Positions 37,377 through 45,616 of a DNA stretch of 64,000 nt are shown here, piece by piece; position 1 is the first letter of the stretch; each line of letters opens with the position of its first letter. Made by a program: the position numbers and the translations under genes. Where the stretch lies: NCBI RefSeq assembly GCF_014196625.1, contig NZ_JACIDZ010000008.1, positions 124,001 through 188,000 on the forward strand, read 5' to 3'. The notes below the pieces were generated by a model that saw only the letters and a program-made list of their open reading frames with translations, searched no databases and had not been told where the DNA came from. The stretch comes from Martelella radicis. Lineage in GTDB: Bacteria; Pseudomonadota; Alphaproteobacteria; Rhizobiales; Rhizobiaceae.

Positions 37377-37530
37377 CTAGGCTCCGGAATGTGATGTGGC
37401 TGAAACTAGGGCCTGTCGTTCTCTTGAACCATGTCATTTTCGTCATTGCTCAAATGAGCGAAATTCATGGATGGCGGCGTTTTTCCCCGTTATGCTTCAT
37501 GCCTCGAACCAGCGAACCAGCGGAGAAAAC

Positions 37531-38424
37531 ATGCGGCGTGACGAACTGGGTGATCTGACGGTGTTCATGACCGTCGCGGAGGAGGGGAACTTCACCCGTG
37601 CGGCAAACCGGCTCGGGGTCTCGCAATCGGCCGTCAGCCACACCATCAGGCGGCTCGAAGCCTCACTTGGCTTTCGCGTACTGAACCGCACCTCTCGGAG
37701 TGTTTCGACCACGGATATGGGCGAAAAGCTCATCGGCGCGCTGAGACCCGGCCTCGAACAGATCGAAACCCGCATTGAGGAACTGCGTTCCATGGGCGAT
37801 ACGCCGAGCGGGCTGGTGCGGCTGACGGCCTCCGCCACGGCGGTGCGCTTCATCCTGTGGCCGGTGATCATGGAACTGGTGCGCGACTATCCCGATATCC
37901 AGGTCGAGATCAACACGAACAGCAGGCTTGCCGATCTGGCCGAAGGCCGCTTTGACGCGGCCGTCAGGCTGGCGGAGATGGTAGGCCCGGACCTGATCGC
38001 CGTTCCCGTCGGCCCGGCCGTCGAGATGGCTGCCGTCGCTGCGCCCACCTATCTCGAACAGCGCGGCGTACCGCTTCATCCCGCAGATCTCGACCGCCAC
38101 GATTGCATTGTCATGCGTTTCGGCGCGACCAGTGCGGCCTACGACTGGGAGTTCGAGCGAAAAGGCGAGGAAATCGTGCGCAAGGTCTCCGGCCCGCTTC
38201 TGTTCAACGAGGCGGAGTTCTGTGTTCAGGCGGCGCGCGAGGGCTACGGCATCTGCTATGTTACCCTGCCGGAAGTGGCGGCGGATATCAGGGCCGGCCG
38301 GCTCCGGCGCGTTCTTTCCGACTGGTGCGAACCCTTCGATGGTTTCCATCTTTGCTATTCGAGCCGCCGCCAGATGAGTTCTGCGCTGCGGCTTCTGATC
38401 GACCGGCTGCGCTATCGTGGCTGA
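37531..38424 (+). CDS. LysR-family transcriptional regulator
   Basis: 297 residues from ATG 37531 (MRRDELGDLTVFMTVAEEG), with CGGAGA 5 bases upstream. The winged helix (FTRAANRLGVSQSAVSHTIRRLE, LNRTSRSVSTTDMGEKL) and periplasmic-binding-like effector domain are intact. It faces away from the MFS/dehydrogenase pair and probably controls them; T-N11-A-like sites could lie in the 154-base gap. An in-frame extension upstream to 37396 is not conserved. Its last 13 bases overlap the end of the convergent sulfatase gene. Confidence 0.9.
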   Translation: MRRDELGDLTVFMTVAEEGNFTRAANRLGVSQSAVSHTIRRLEASLGFRVLNRTSRSVSTTDMGEKLIGALRPGLEQIETRIEELRSMGDTPSGLVRLTASATAVRFILWPVIMELVRDYPDIQVEINTNSRLADLAEGRFDAAVRLAEMVGPDLIAVPVGPAVEMAAVAAPTYLEQRGVPLHPADLDRHDCIVMRFGATSAAYDWEFERKGEEIVRKVSGPLLFNEAEFCVQAAREGYGICYVTLPEVAADIRAGRLRRVLSDWCEPFDGFHLCYSSRRQMSSALRLLIDRLRYRG

Positions 38425-40055
38425 GGCGGTTCCGAGAAGATGTTGATCACCCTGGCGCGCATCGTGTCCATGGAAGGTTCGGGCGCATCGGCGGCCGGGA
38501 CCATGCCAGGGGTGAAGCCCTCCGCCTCGAACCGTGCGACAAGCCCCTCATCGCGGCTGATGACATGGACGGGCACGGCGCGCGATGCATCCGGCCCGGT
38601 GACGAGCGGCGCGGGCTGGTGATCGCCGAGCACGATGAAGACGGCATCCTCGCCGAAGCGGGCGATATAATCGCCGATGGTCTGAAGCGAATAGTCGATC
38701 GTTTCGATATATTGTCGCTGCACCCTTTCCCGGTCTGCCCACACGACCGCCGGCGGGTCGCCGCTTGTGGCCTGCTCGTTGAAAACGCTGCCATCGCCGA
38801 TATAAGCCCAGTCGATCAGTTTCGGAACCGGCGTCCAAGGCGCATGGCTGGAGATCAAAGCGATTTCGGCCATCACCGGCCGGTCTTCGTCTGCATGGCG
38901 CACAAGTCGGTCGAAGGCCTTGAGCGTATACTGGTCGGGCATGGTCACCCAGTTGAAGGGCTCGCCCTCGTAACCGAGATCGTCCGAGGCGAAGATCGCG
39001 TCATAGCCGTAATAGGCGCCCTCGGGCCAGTCCATGGTGATCGCCGGCATGATGGCGGCGGTGCGCCAGCCATTCTCCCTGAACAGACGGTTCAGGCTCT
39101 TGCGCCCGCTCATCATCAGCCGGTCGTAGCGCGCCTGATTGTCGACCCAGAGGCCGGAGAGGAATGTGCCATGGGCAAGCCAGCTCAACCCGCCCATGGT
39201 TGGCGACCGGCTCCAGCCGCTGGCGGCGGCGAAACCGGAGTCTGCCAGCTCCTCCTCGACCGCCTCCAGCCGGGGAGCAATCAGCGGTGCATAACGGGGA
39301 TCCTCGACGGCGCTTCGGCCATAGGATTCGATGAAGATCAGCACGATGTCGCGCCCCTCGACCGCCTGGAACAGCTTATCCGTTTCGGACAGAGGGTCGC
39401 TTTCGGCAAGAAGCCGGTCGAAGCGCTGCATGTCCTTCATCGCCTTCGCGACCGCCTGCACGCGCTGGACGACATAGGCGGAGCCGCCGGCATCCGCATA
39501 GGCCCGCGATCCCGTGGCCGCCCCGGCGCCCCATAAAACGAGCCCGGCCGCGAGAATGCCGGCAAAGGCGAGCGCCGTGCACCGCGCCGCCTTGCCCGAT
39601 ACCCCGGCAAGTGTCCGCGCGGAAACGAAGAACAGAGCCAGCAGGCCGAGAAAGAGGATGACGGCGCAGGCAATCGCCAGGGCCGCGGCGAGCGGACCGA
39701 CCGCGCCGGAAAACACGTTCCAGCCATCGGCGAAGATCCTGATATCGAGATAGGGATTGAACCGGCGCTGAAACGCCGCCTGCACGCCGATATCGCCAAG
39801 CCTCAGGAAGAGAACGATGCCGAGCGCGAGGCTCGCCAGTGCCGCAACGAAGAGCGCGACCCTGCGCGGCAGAAGAACCAGCGCCAGGCCCAGAAGCGGG
39901 ATCTCGATCGGCAAATGCAGGAAGGCCTCAAGTGAGAAGGCATGCGGATGGTCCGGCAGGTTGAGTGCGAAAAGGGCGATGAGCGAGAAGGCCAGAGCCG
40001 CGCCGACGAGCCGCGCCGGCAGGTTCTGCTTGCAACGCGGAGGCTCAGCCATCAT
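38412..40055 (-). CDS. Membrane-anchored sulfatase-family protein (LTA synthase-like)
   Basis: 547 residues. Four to five N-terminal membrane helices (to about residue 180) are followed by a periplasmic alkaline-phosphatase-fold domain. Metal and catalytic elements: IVLIFIESYGRSA (first Asp/Glu-metal region), WSRSPTMGGLSWLAHGTF with the nucleophile Thr, SSHAPWTP and VLGDHQPAP. Relatives transfer phosphoglycerol or phosphoethanolamine to glycans. It diverges from the LPG-synthase-type gene at 40108 with 52 bases between, and may modify a lipid or glycan at the outer face. Confidence 0.82.
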   Translation of the reverse strand: MMAEPPRCKQNLPARLVGAALAFSLIALFALNLPDHPHAFSLEAFLHLPIEIPLLGLALVLLPRRVALFVAALASLALGIVLFLRLGDIGVQAAFQRRFNPYLDIRIFADGWNVFSGAVGPLAAALAIACAVILFLGLLALFFVSARTLAGVSGKAARCTALAFAGILAAGLVLWGAGAATGSRAYADAGGSAYVVQRVQAVAKAMKDMQRFDRLLAESDPLSETDKLFQAVEGRDIVLIFIESYGRSAVEDPRYAPLIAPRLEAVEEELADSGFAAASGWSRSPTMGGLSWLAHGTFLSGLWVDNQARYDRLMMSGRKSLNRLFRENGWRTAAIMPAITMDWPEGAYYGYDAIFASDDLGYEGEPFNWVTMPDQYTLKAFDRLVRHADEDRPVMAEIALISSHAPWTPVPKLIDWAYIGDGSVFNEQATSGDPPAVVWADRERVQRQYIETIDYSLQTIGDYIARFGEDAVFIVLGDHQPAPLVTGPDASRAVPVHVISRDEGLVARFEAEGFTPGMVPAADAPEPSMDTMRARVINIFSEPPQPR

Positions 40056-40107
40056 GACTTGCCTTTCGGGTGATTAAAAACCCGCGTGAGTTCGAAGGGA
40101 GCGGCTG

Positions 40108-41031
40108 TTGTCCGCATATGGTGTCCTTGCTGTGGTCTTCTGTCTGGCGATCATTGCCGGACTGGTGGTCGCTGTCGACCCCGCCGAAATCGCGGCGGCA
40201 TTCGAGAATGTATCCCTGGGGCCTGTTGTCGCCGCTCTTGCCATCGTGCAGCTTCAGGTCCTGCTCTCGGCGCTGCGCTGGCGGTTCACGGCAGGCCGGC
40301 TTGGCCACGCCATCTCCGCCGGGCTTGCTGTTCGCGAATACTACATCGCCAGCTTCGTCAACCAGACCCTGCCGGGCGGCATGGCGGGTGATGCTGTGAG
40401 GGCCTATCGCGCCCGCACGCAAGAGGGCTGGAAGCGGCCGGCGGCGGCAATCGTCCTGGAGCGGTTCTCAGGCCAGATCGCGTTCTTTCTGGTGGCGGGT
40501 GCCGGGCTCTTCGTCTGGCCGCTCGTGCTGGCCGAGCGTCTGCCATCCGGCTTCTACCGGCTTGTTCTCATCTGCGTCGGCATTCTGGCGGTCGCGGTCG
40601 TTCTTGGCCTTGCGATCGCGCGTGGCAGGCTTCTGGCGCGGTTCGATACCCTCAAGCCCGACCTTGCCGCCGTTTTCTGGCGGCGCGGCGCTTTCGCAAT
40701 CCAGTCCGGCCTGAGCATGCTGACGGTTTTCTCCTATATCGCCGTCTTCATGATCGCCGCTTATGCCACCGGCGCTCCCCTTCCGCCTGTTGCCGCGATC
40801 ACGGTCATTCCGCTCTGCCTGATGACAATGCTGATCCCGGCGGGCGTCGGCGGCTGGGGCACGCGCGAGGCGGCCGCCGCGGCCCTCTGGCCGCTCTTTG
40901 GGCTGACGAGCGCCGAGGGGCTTTCGGCAAGCCTGCTTTACGGCCTCCTCTCGCTTCTGGGCGTTGCGCCGCAGGGACTTGTCTTCCTGGCGGCAGCGCT
41001 CAGGCGCCGTCGCGGTCATGATGCCCGATGA
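40108..41031 (+). CDS. LPG synthase-type flippase/transferase membrane protein
   Basis: 307 residues from TTG 40108, with AAGGGA 8 bases upstream. About seven to eight membrane helices with the family signature VREYYIASFVNQTLPGGMAGDAVRAYRART, then LERFSGQIAF, and GGWGTREAAAAALW near the end. Family members (UPF0104/AglD-like) flip or modify lipids; most lack the soluble lysyl-transferase domain, as here. Its 3' end overlaps the CDP-alcohol phosphotransferase gene by 16 bases tail-to-tail. Confidence 0.85.
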   Translation: MSAYGVLAVVFCLAIIAGLVVAVDPAEIAAAFENVSLGPVVAALAIVQLQVLLSALRWRFTAGRLGHAISAGLAVREYYIASFVNQTLPGGMAGDAVRAYRARTQEGWKRPAAAIVLERFSGQIAFFLVAGAGLFVWPLVLAERLPSGFYRLVLICVGILAVAVVLGLAIARGRLLARFDTLKPDLAAVFWRRGAFAIQSGLSMLTVFSYIAVFMIAAYATGAPLPPVAAITVIPLCLMTMLIPAGVGGWGTREAAAAALWPLFGLTSAEGLSASLLYGLLSLLGVAPQGLVFLAAALRRRRGHDAR

Positions 41032-41831
41032 CGCTGCCGGACGAGATAGACGATATCGACGCCGAAAGAATAGGTGATCAGAATAAGGGCGACTGCGGCA
41101 ACCGCTGTCGAGGCTGGCGGCGTGATGACCGGCAACAGCAGGATGCAGAGTGCTGCCACCTGAACGACGCAGACCAGCTTGCGCCGGAAGGACGGCGGCA
41201 GAGGGCGTTCGAGGAAGGGCAGGCCGAGTTGTGCCAGCACGAAGACGTAGCGCATCAGCCCGATCGCCAGCACCCAGACGCCGGCCTTTCCAAGCAGGAA
41301 CGCCGCTAGCGAAAGCAGCAGGATCAGGAATGCATCGATTTCCATGTCGAAGCGCGTGCCGAGCGCAGACTGAAGACCGGTGCGCCGGGCCAGATAGCCA
41401 TCCACGCCGTCAAGGGCGAGCGCGACGATGACGAGAAGGAAAAGGGTGTAAAGCTCCGCCAGATCGGCAAGGTTGCCGAACAGTATCGCCGCGCCGATAA
41501 AACTCGCCATGGCCGCCCGGATGGCGGTGATGATATTGGCCGCGCCGAAGCGCGCATGAGGGTGTCCGGGCAGCGCGCGGACAACCAGTGCGAAGACGGC
41601 AAGCAGCAGCAGTGCCGCAGCAATCACGGCATCCGGTCCCGTTTCAAGCAGCGTGGCCAGCGTCGCGAAGGCCGCAAGCGAAACAAGGTAAACGGCCAAG
41701 AGCGTTGGCAGCGTGCTCTTCAGGAGACGATGCTCCCGAGATAGCGCCGTGCCGTGGTCGCTTGACTGAGCGGCCATACGGAATCTGCGTAATGATGTTC
41801 GCCCGGTGGTCGGCGGCTCAAGCGTGCTCAT
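41016..41831 (-). CDS. CDP-alcohol phosphatidyltransferase family protein
   Basis: 271 residues from ATG 41831, which has AGAGGA just upstream and follows the ribA-like stop by 7 bases. The CDP-alcohol signature D-G-x2-A-R-x8-G-x3-D-x3-D is seen in DGVDGYLARRTGLQ...GTRFDMEID. About six membrane helices. It transfers a phosphoalcohol from CDP-activated lipid or alcohol. Same strand and close spacing to the GTP cyclohydrolase gene suggest cotranscription, which is odd for a lipid enzyme. Confidence 0.87.
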   Translation of the reverse strand: MSTLEPPTTGRTSLRRFRMAAQSSDHGTALSREHRLLKSTLPTLLAVYLVSLAAFATLATLLETGPDAVIAAALLLLAVFALVVRALPGHPHARFGAANIITAIRAAMASFIGAAILFGNLADLAELYTLFLLVIVALALDGVDGYLARRTGLQSALGTRFDMEIDAFLILLLSLAAFLLGKAGVWVLAIGLMRYVFVLAQLGLPFLERPLPPSFRRKLVCVVQVAALCILLLPVITPPASTAVAAVALILITYSFGVDIVYLVRQRHRAS

Positions 41832-41838
41832 GCGTCCT

Positions 41839-42945
41839 CTATCCGGCGGCAATCAGTTTTTCGAGTTCCAGCGTATGGCCGGCGCGCAAGGTCTTGGTTC
41901 TCAGATAGTTCACATTGTCGGGCGTCACCGTGCCGGTCACGCGGACATGGCCTGCTACATCAATGCCGTTTGCGCGCAATCCGTCAATCTTGGTCGGATT
42001 GTTGGTGTGAAGGATGACACGGGAAATTCCGAGAAGGCCAAGCATGGCGGCGGCCGCCTCGTACCGGCGGTGGTCGCTTGCAAGCCCGAGCTCCGCATCG
42101 GCGTCGATCGTGTCCAGACCCTGGTGCTGGTAACCGTAAGCCCGCATCTTGGCTCCGATGCCGGTGCCCCGTCCCTCCTGATCGAGATAGACCAGAACCC
42201 CGCCGCCTGCGGCCTTCAGTTGGGCAAGGCCGTTTCTGAGCTGGTCGCCGCAATCGCATTTCAACGATCCGCAGAGGTCGCCAGTGATGCAGGATGAATG
42301 GATTCGAGCCGGGACGGGACGGGACAGGTCCGGATTGCCGACAATGATGGCGATCTGATCTTTCTGCGCCAGCCCGCCACGGAAGACGGCGAAGTCAGCA
42401 TCGCCGATGTCCTTGAGCGGGACGCGCGTGCGCACTACCTGCTGGAAATGCTGCCGCGCGATGATGCTCGCCTTCAGTTGCGCTACGTCAAGGCTCTGAC
42501 AGGCGGCAAAGCGATTGTCGTCGGCATCGATCTCATGGGCCACCATGGCGGGCAGCAACAGGGCCAGTCGCGCCAGCTCCGCCGTGGCCGCCACAAGCGG
42601 GTCGGCGGCCTCCCAGAGCACGGGCCTTTCAGCGCCAAGCGCATAGGCAAGGCGCGAGGCATCATCGAAGCTTCTGCCCGCAAGCGGTACGGCAATGCCG
42701 CAAACGGTGCCGATGCCAAGCCTGCCGGCGCGCTCTTCCGTCAGGTAGAGGCTGTGACGGTTGTCAGTGGCGCGGGCAAACTGGTCGAACAGAGAGGGCG
42801 AGACGCAGTCGAGCGCGAGCGTTGCGATCCGCCGGTCGCAGTCGCGCATGATCACGGGACGGCCAAAGCGCAATTCCGCGACCGCACGCTCCACCTCCAT
42901 TTGAGGCGAGACGGATTGAAAGTCGAAACATTGCTCGTTCTTCAT
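41839..42945 (-). CDS. GTP cyclohydrolase II (RibA-like) with degenerate RibB-like N-terminus
   Basis: 368 residues from ATG 42945 (GGAGATT upstream). Residues about 190-368 are a full GTP cyclohydrolase II: zinc motif SSCITGDLCGSLKCDCGDQL, DQEGRGTGIGAKMRAYGYQ, and LGLASDHRRYEAAAAML. Residues 18-150 resemble RibB, but the DDEDRENEG catalytic loop reads MRDCDRRIATLAL, losing the catalytic acidic residues. GTP cyclohydrolase II opens GTP to a diaminopyrimidine ribotide. Its position among a PTPS-like, a glycosyltransferase, a methyltransferase and a RibD-type reductase points to specialised rather than housekeeping riboflavin synthesis. No FMN riboswitch is seen upstream. Confidence 0.85.
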   Translation of the reverse strand: MKNEQCFDFQSVSPQMEVERAVAELRFGRPVIMRDCDRRIATLALDCVSPSLFDQFARATDNRHSLYLTEERAGRLGIGTVCGIAVPLAGRSFDDASRLAYALGAERPVLWEAADPLVAATAELARLALLLPAMVAHEIDADDNRFAACQSLDVAQLKASIIARQHFQQVVRTRVPLKDIGDADFAVFRGGLAQKDQIAIIVGNPDLSRPVPARIHSSCITGDLCGSLKCDCGDQLRNGLAQLKAAGGGVLVYLDQEGRGTGIGAKMRAYGYQHQGLDTIDADAELGLASDHRRYEAAAAMLGLLGISRVILHTNNPTKIDGLRANGIDVAGHVRVTGTVTPDNVNYLRTKTLRAGHTLELEKLIAAG

Positions 42946-43172
42946 GGCAATCTCCTCCGTGCGGCTTGTCTGCCCTTTCGCCGGCCAAAAGGCGGTCACG
43001 GGCGATCCGGACTATCCGAATGTCTGTACTAGAGAACGTTTCCTCTTCCCAAGTGGTTCAGTCTGCTGCAGAAAAAACAGGAATTGAAGCGCAACTTCGC
43101 GTGATCCGGAACAAAGATCGCGTCGTTGACGTCTTGGGGCGACAGAAATTCCAGTGCGGCAGGGAGAAGGAA

Positions 43173-44171
43173 TTGTCGAAAAATGCATCGACGAACAGGT
43201 CGGGCGCACGACTTGAGGCGAGGGCCTTGTGGTTTCCCGAGGCCGGGCGCTGCGCTCTACTGAGTGAGGATCTTGCAGGCCCCGGCGCAGACGAGGCGCT
43301 CGTCGAAACGCTTTTTTCCGGAATCAGCCGGGGAACCGAAAACCTCGTTTTCTCCGGCAAGGTGCCCGACAGCGAGCGGCAGCGCATGCGCGGGCCCAAC
43401 ATGGCGGGTGATTTCTCCTTTCCGGTGAAATACGGCTACGCCGCTGTAGGTCGAGTGCGGGAAGGCCCGGAGGAGCTGATTGGAAGGCACGTCTTCTGCC
43501 TTCACCCGCATCAGGACTGGTTCGTGGCTCCCGCCGCGATGCTCTCGCCCTTGCCCAGCGGTCTGCCGCCGGCGCGCGCGGTTCTCGCCGCCAATATGGA
43601 GACCGCGCTCAACATTGTCTGGGATGCTGGCATTCAGCCGGGCGATACGGTCGCCGTCTTCGGCGCGGGCACGGTCGGTGCGCTCGTCGCCTTTCTGGCG
43701 GCATCCATTCCGGCCACCGAGACCACGCTGATTGATCCCAACGCGAAGCGCGCGACACTGGGGGAGCGGCTGGGCCTCTCCTTCAGCGCCAGCCGATATG
43801 AAGGGCCTTTCGACGTGGCCATCAATGTTTCCGGCTCGGACAAGGCGCTCGCGACGGCGATCGAGGCTGCCGGCAAGCAGGCGCGGATCGTTGAGGCAAG
43901 CTGGCATGGTTCGGGCAAGGCCTCCATTCCGCTCGGCGGTGCGTTTCATGCACAGAGGCTCGAAATTGTCAGCTCGCAGGTCGGCTCGCTTCCCGCAAAT
44001 CATCGCGCGCGCTGGACATTCGCGCGGCGCATGGGGAAGGCACTTCAACTTCTTGCCGATGACCGCCTTGACGCGCTGATTTCGGGCGACACTTCATTTG
44101 AGGAGATCGAGGCCGCCTATCCCGGCATACTGTCCTCGCCCGACACACTCTGCCACCGCATTCGCTACTGA
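43173..44171 (+). CDS. Medium-chain dehydrogenase, BchC-like, without catalytic zinc cysteine
   Basis: 332 residues from TTG 43173, which has GGAGAAGG about 6 bases upstream. The segment ALVETLFSGISRGTENLVFSG replaces the usual GICGTD zinc motif with GISRGTE, as in BchC-type and related sugar/alcohol dehydrogenases; the NAD(P) fold is VAVFGAGTVGALVAFLA. An open in-frame stretch reaches back to 42966, but lacks conservation. It is divergent from the cyclohydrolase (227-base gap) and 12 bases upstream of the PTPS-like gene, heading a four-gene run. The substrate is unknown. Confidence 0.8.
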   Translation: MSKNASTNRSGARLEARALWFPEAGRCALLSEDLAGPGADEALVETLFSGISRGTENLVFSGKVPDSERQRMRGPNMAGDFSFPVKYGYAAVGRVREGPEELIGRHVFCLHPHQDWFVAPAAMLSPLPSGLPPARAVLAANMETALNIVWDAGIQPGDTVAVFGAGTVGALVAFLAASIPATETTLIDPNAKRATLGERLGLSFSASRYEGPFDVAINVSGSDKALATAIEAAGKQARIVEASWHGSGKASIPLGGAFHAQRLEIVSSQVGSLPANHRARWTFARRMGKALQLLADDRLDALISGDTSFEEIEAAYPGILSSPDTLCHRIRY

Positions 44172-44183
44172 GGAAAAGCCTAA

Positions 44184-44582
44184 ATGTTTGCAGTCGAGGT
44201 TCGCGATCACATCATGATCGCCCATTCCCTTCCCCGCCCGGTCTTCGGTCCGGCTCAGGCCATGCATGGCGCGACTTTCGTGACCGATGCGGCCTTCTTC
44301 ACGGCCGATCTGGATGAGGACGGGCTGGCGGTCGATATCGGCGCCGCGACCACGGTTCTGGGCGAGGTGCTGAAACCGCTCAATTACCAGAACCTCGACG
44401 AGCTTGAGGCTTTCAAGGGCAAGGTGACCACGACGGAGGTGATCGCCAAATATATCTTCGACCGGCTGGCCGAGGCTGTTGCCGAGGGCCGGCTCGGGCC
44501 GGGCAGCAACAGGATCTGCAAGATCCGCGTCACCCTGCACGAAAGCCACGCCGCACGCGGCTGGTATGAGGCTGAGCTTTGA
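44184..44582 (+). CDS. 6-pyruvoyl-tetrahydropterin synthase-fold protein with altered active site
   Basis: 132 residues, QueD/PTPS length. AHSLPRPVFGPAQAMHGATF aligns with the A-H-x-L...C-x3-HGH zinc/catalytic block: His14 and His28 are kept, but the catalytic Cys position is Ala24 and the third zinc His is Ala30. The LDH triad region reads PLNYQNLDE (Asp and His replaced). The C-terminal VTLHES with Glu120 is retained. So normal PTPS/QueD chemistry is unlikely; a different lyase/isomerase or binding role is expected. It starts 12 bases after the dehydrogenase and its stop overlaps the glycosyltransferase TTG. Confidence 0.8.
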   Translation: MFAVEVRDHIMIAHSLPRPVFGPAQAMHGATFVTDAAFFTADLDEDGLAVDIGAATTVLGEVLKPLNYQNLDELEAFKGKVTTTEVIAKYIFDRLAEAVAEGRLGPGSNRICKIRVTLHESHAARGWYEAEL

Positions 44583-45616
44583 GGCTGGTCTTCGCCTATC
44601 CCGGCAACCTTGCGCTTCGCACCGGCGGCTACGGCTATGATCGGCGGCTGATCGCAGCGCTTGAGGACGAGGGATGGCAGGTCGATCTCCTGCCGCTCGG
44701 CGACGGTTTTCCCGATGCGGATGCGGTTGCCACGGACAGGGCGGAAGCGGCGCTGTCAGCGCTTCCCGATGGCGCGCTGGTGATGATCGACGGCCTTGCC
44801 TTCGGTATTCTCGACGGCTTTGCCGCGCGGGAAGGCGGGCGGCTCGAACTGGTCGCGCTGGTGCATCATCCGCTCGCGCTCGAGACCGGGCTCTCGCCGG
44901 AGCGGTCGGAGATCTTGCGCAAGAGCGAGACCCGCGCTCTGGAACATGCCCGCCATGTCGTCGTCACCTCGCCGGAAACCGCGCGGGAACTGACGGCCGG
45001 TTTTGCCGTTGCGCCAGAGAGGATCACGGTCGCCGTTCCGGGAACCGATCCGGCACCTGAGGCCAGGGGAAGCGGCGGGAAGCCGCATATCCTGTCCATC
45101 GGCTCGCTGACCCCGCGCAAGGGCCACGGCATTCTCGTTGCCGCGCTGAAGATGGTCGAAGACCTCGACTGGACAGCAACGATTGCCGGAAGCCGCGATC
45201 TGGATCCCGCAACGTCGAAGACGATAGAACGGCAGATCGGCGAGGCGGGACTTGCCGATCGGATCACGCTTTCGGGCGCGGTCGATGACACCCGCCCGCT
45301 TTACGCCGGAGCCGATCTGTTTGCCCTTGCCAGCCGCTATGAGGGGTATGGCATGGTCTTCGCCGAGGCCCTTGCATGCGGACTTCCCGTTGTCGCCTGC
45401 CGCGCGGGCGCGGTGCCCGACGTGGTGCCGGAAAGTGCCGGCGTGCTGGTGCCAGTAGATGATGCCGCAGCCTTTGCCGAGGCCTTGCGGAACTTTCTTT
45501 CGAACCCGGATCTGCGGCGCCTGAAGGCAGCCGGTGCGCGAGAGGCGGGCGCCAGGCTTCACGACTGGCATGAGACTGGCCGGACCGTTTCGAAAATGCT
45601 GAAGGAGATCGCATGA
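44579..45616 (+). CDS. Glycosyltransferase (GT4 family) of the pterin-like cluster
   Basis: 345 residues from TTG 44579, overlapping the PTPS-like stop. N-terminal LVFAYPGNLALRTGGYGYDRRLI, donor domain ILSIGSLTPRKGHGILVAAL, and LFALASRYEGYGMVFAEALACGLPVVA. Glycosyltransferases linked to PTPS genes can make pterin glycosides in cyanobacteria; by analogy this one may glycosylate the product of this cluster. It overlaps the methyltransferase gene by ATGA. Confidence 0.88.
   Translation: MRLVFAYPGNLALRTGGYGYDRRLIAALEDEGWQVDLLPLGDGFPDADAVATDRAEAALSALPDGALVMIDGLAFGILDGFAAREGGRLELVALVHHPLALETGLSPERSEILRKSETRALEHARHVVVTSPETARELTAGFAVAPERITVAVPGTDPAPEARGSGGKPHILSIGSLTPRKGHGILVAALKMVEDLDWTATIAGSRDLDPATSKTIERQIGEAGLADRITLSGAVDDTRPLYAGADLFALASRYEGYGMVFAEALACGLPVVACRAGAVPDVVPESAGVLVPVDDAAAFAEALRNFLSNPDLRRLKAAGAREAGARLHDWHETGRTVSKMLKEIA

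Noticed and set aside
36163-37446. Upstream in-frame extension of the alcohol dehydrogenase (766-codon frame in total)
   Set aside because: The extension lies within the MFS transporter gene in another frame; the family-typical start with a good ribosome site is at 36162.
42946-43172. FMN riboswitch or other structured leader upstream of the cyclohydrolase
   Set aside because: The divergent gap lacks the conserved FMN-aptamer elements; no hairpin set of that type is seen.
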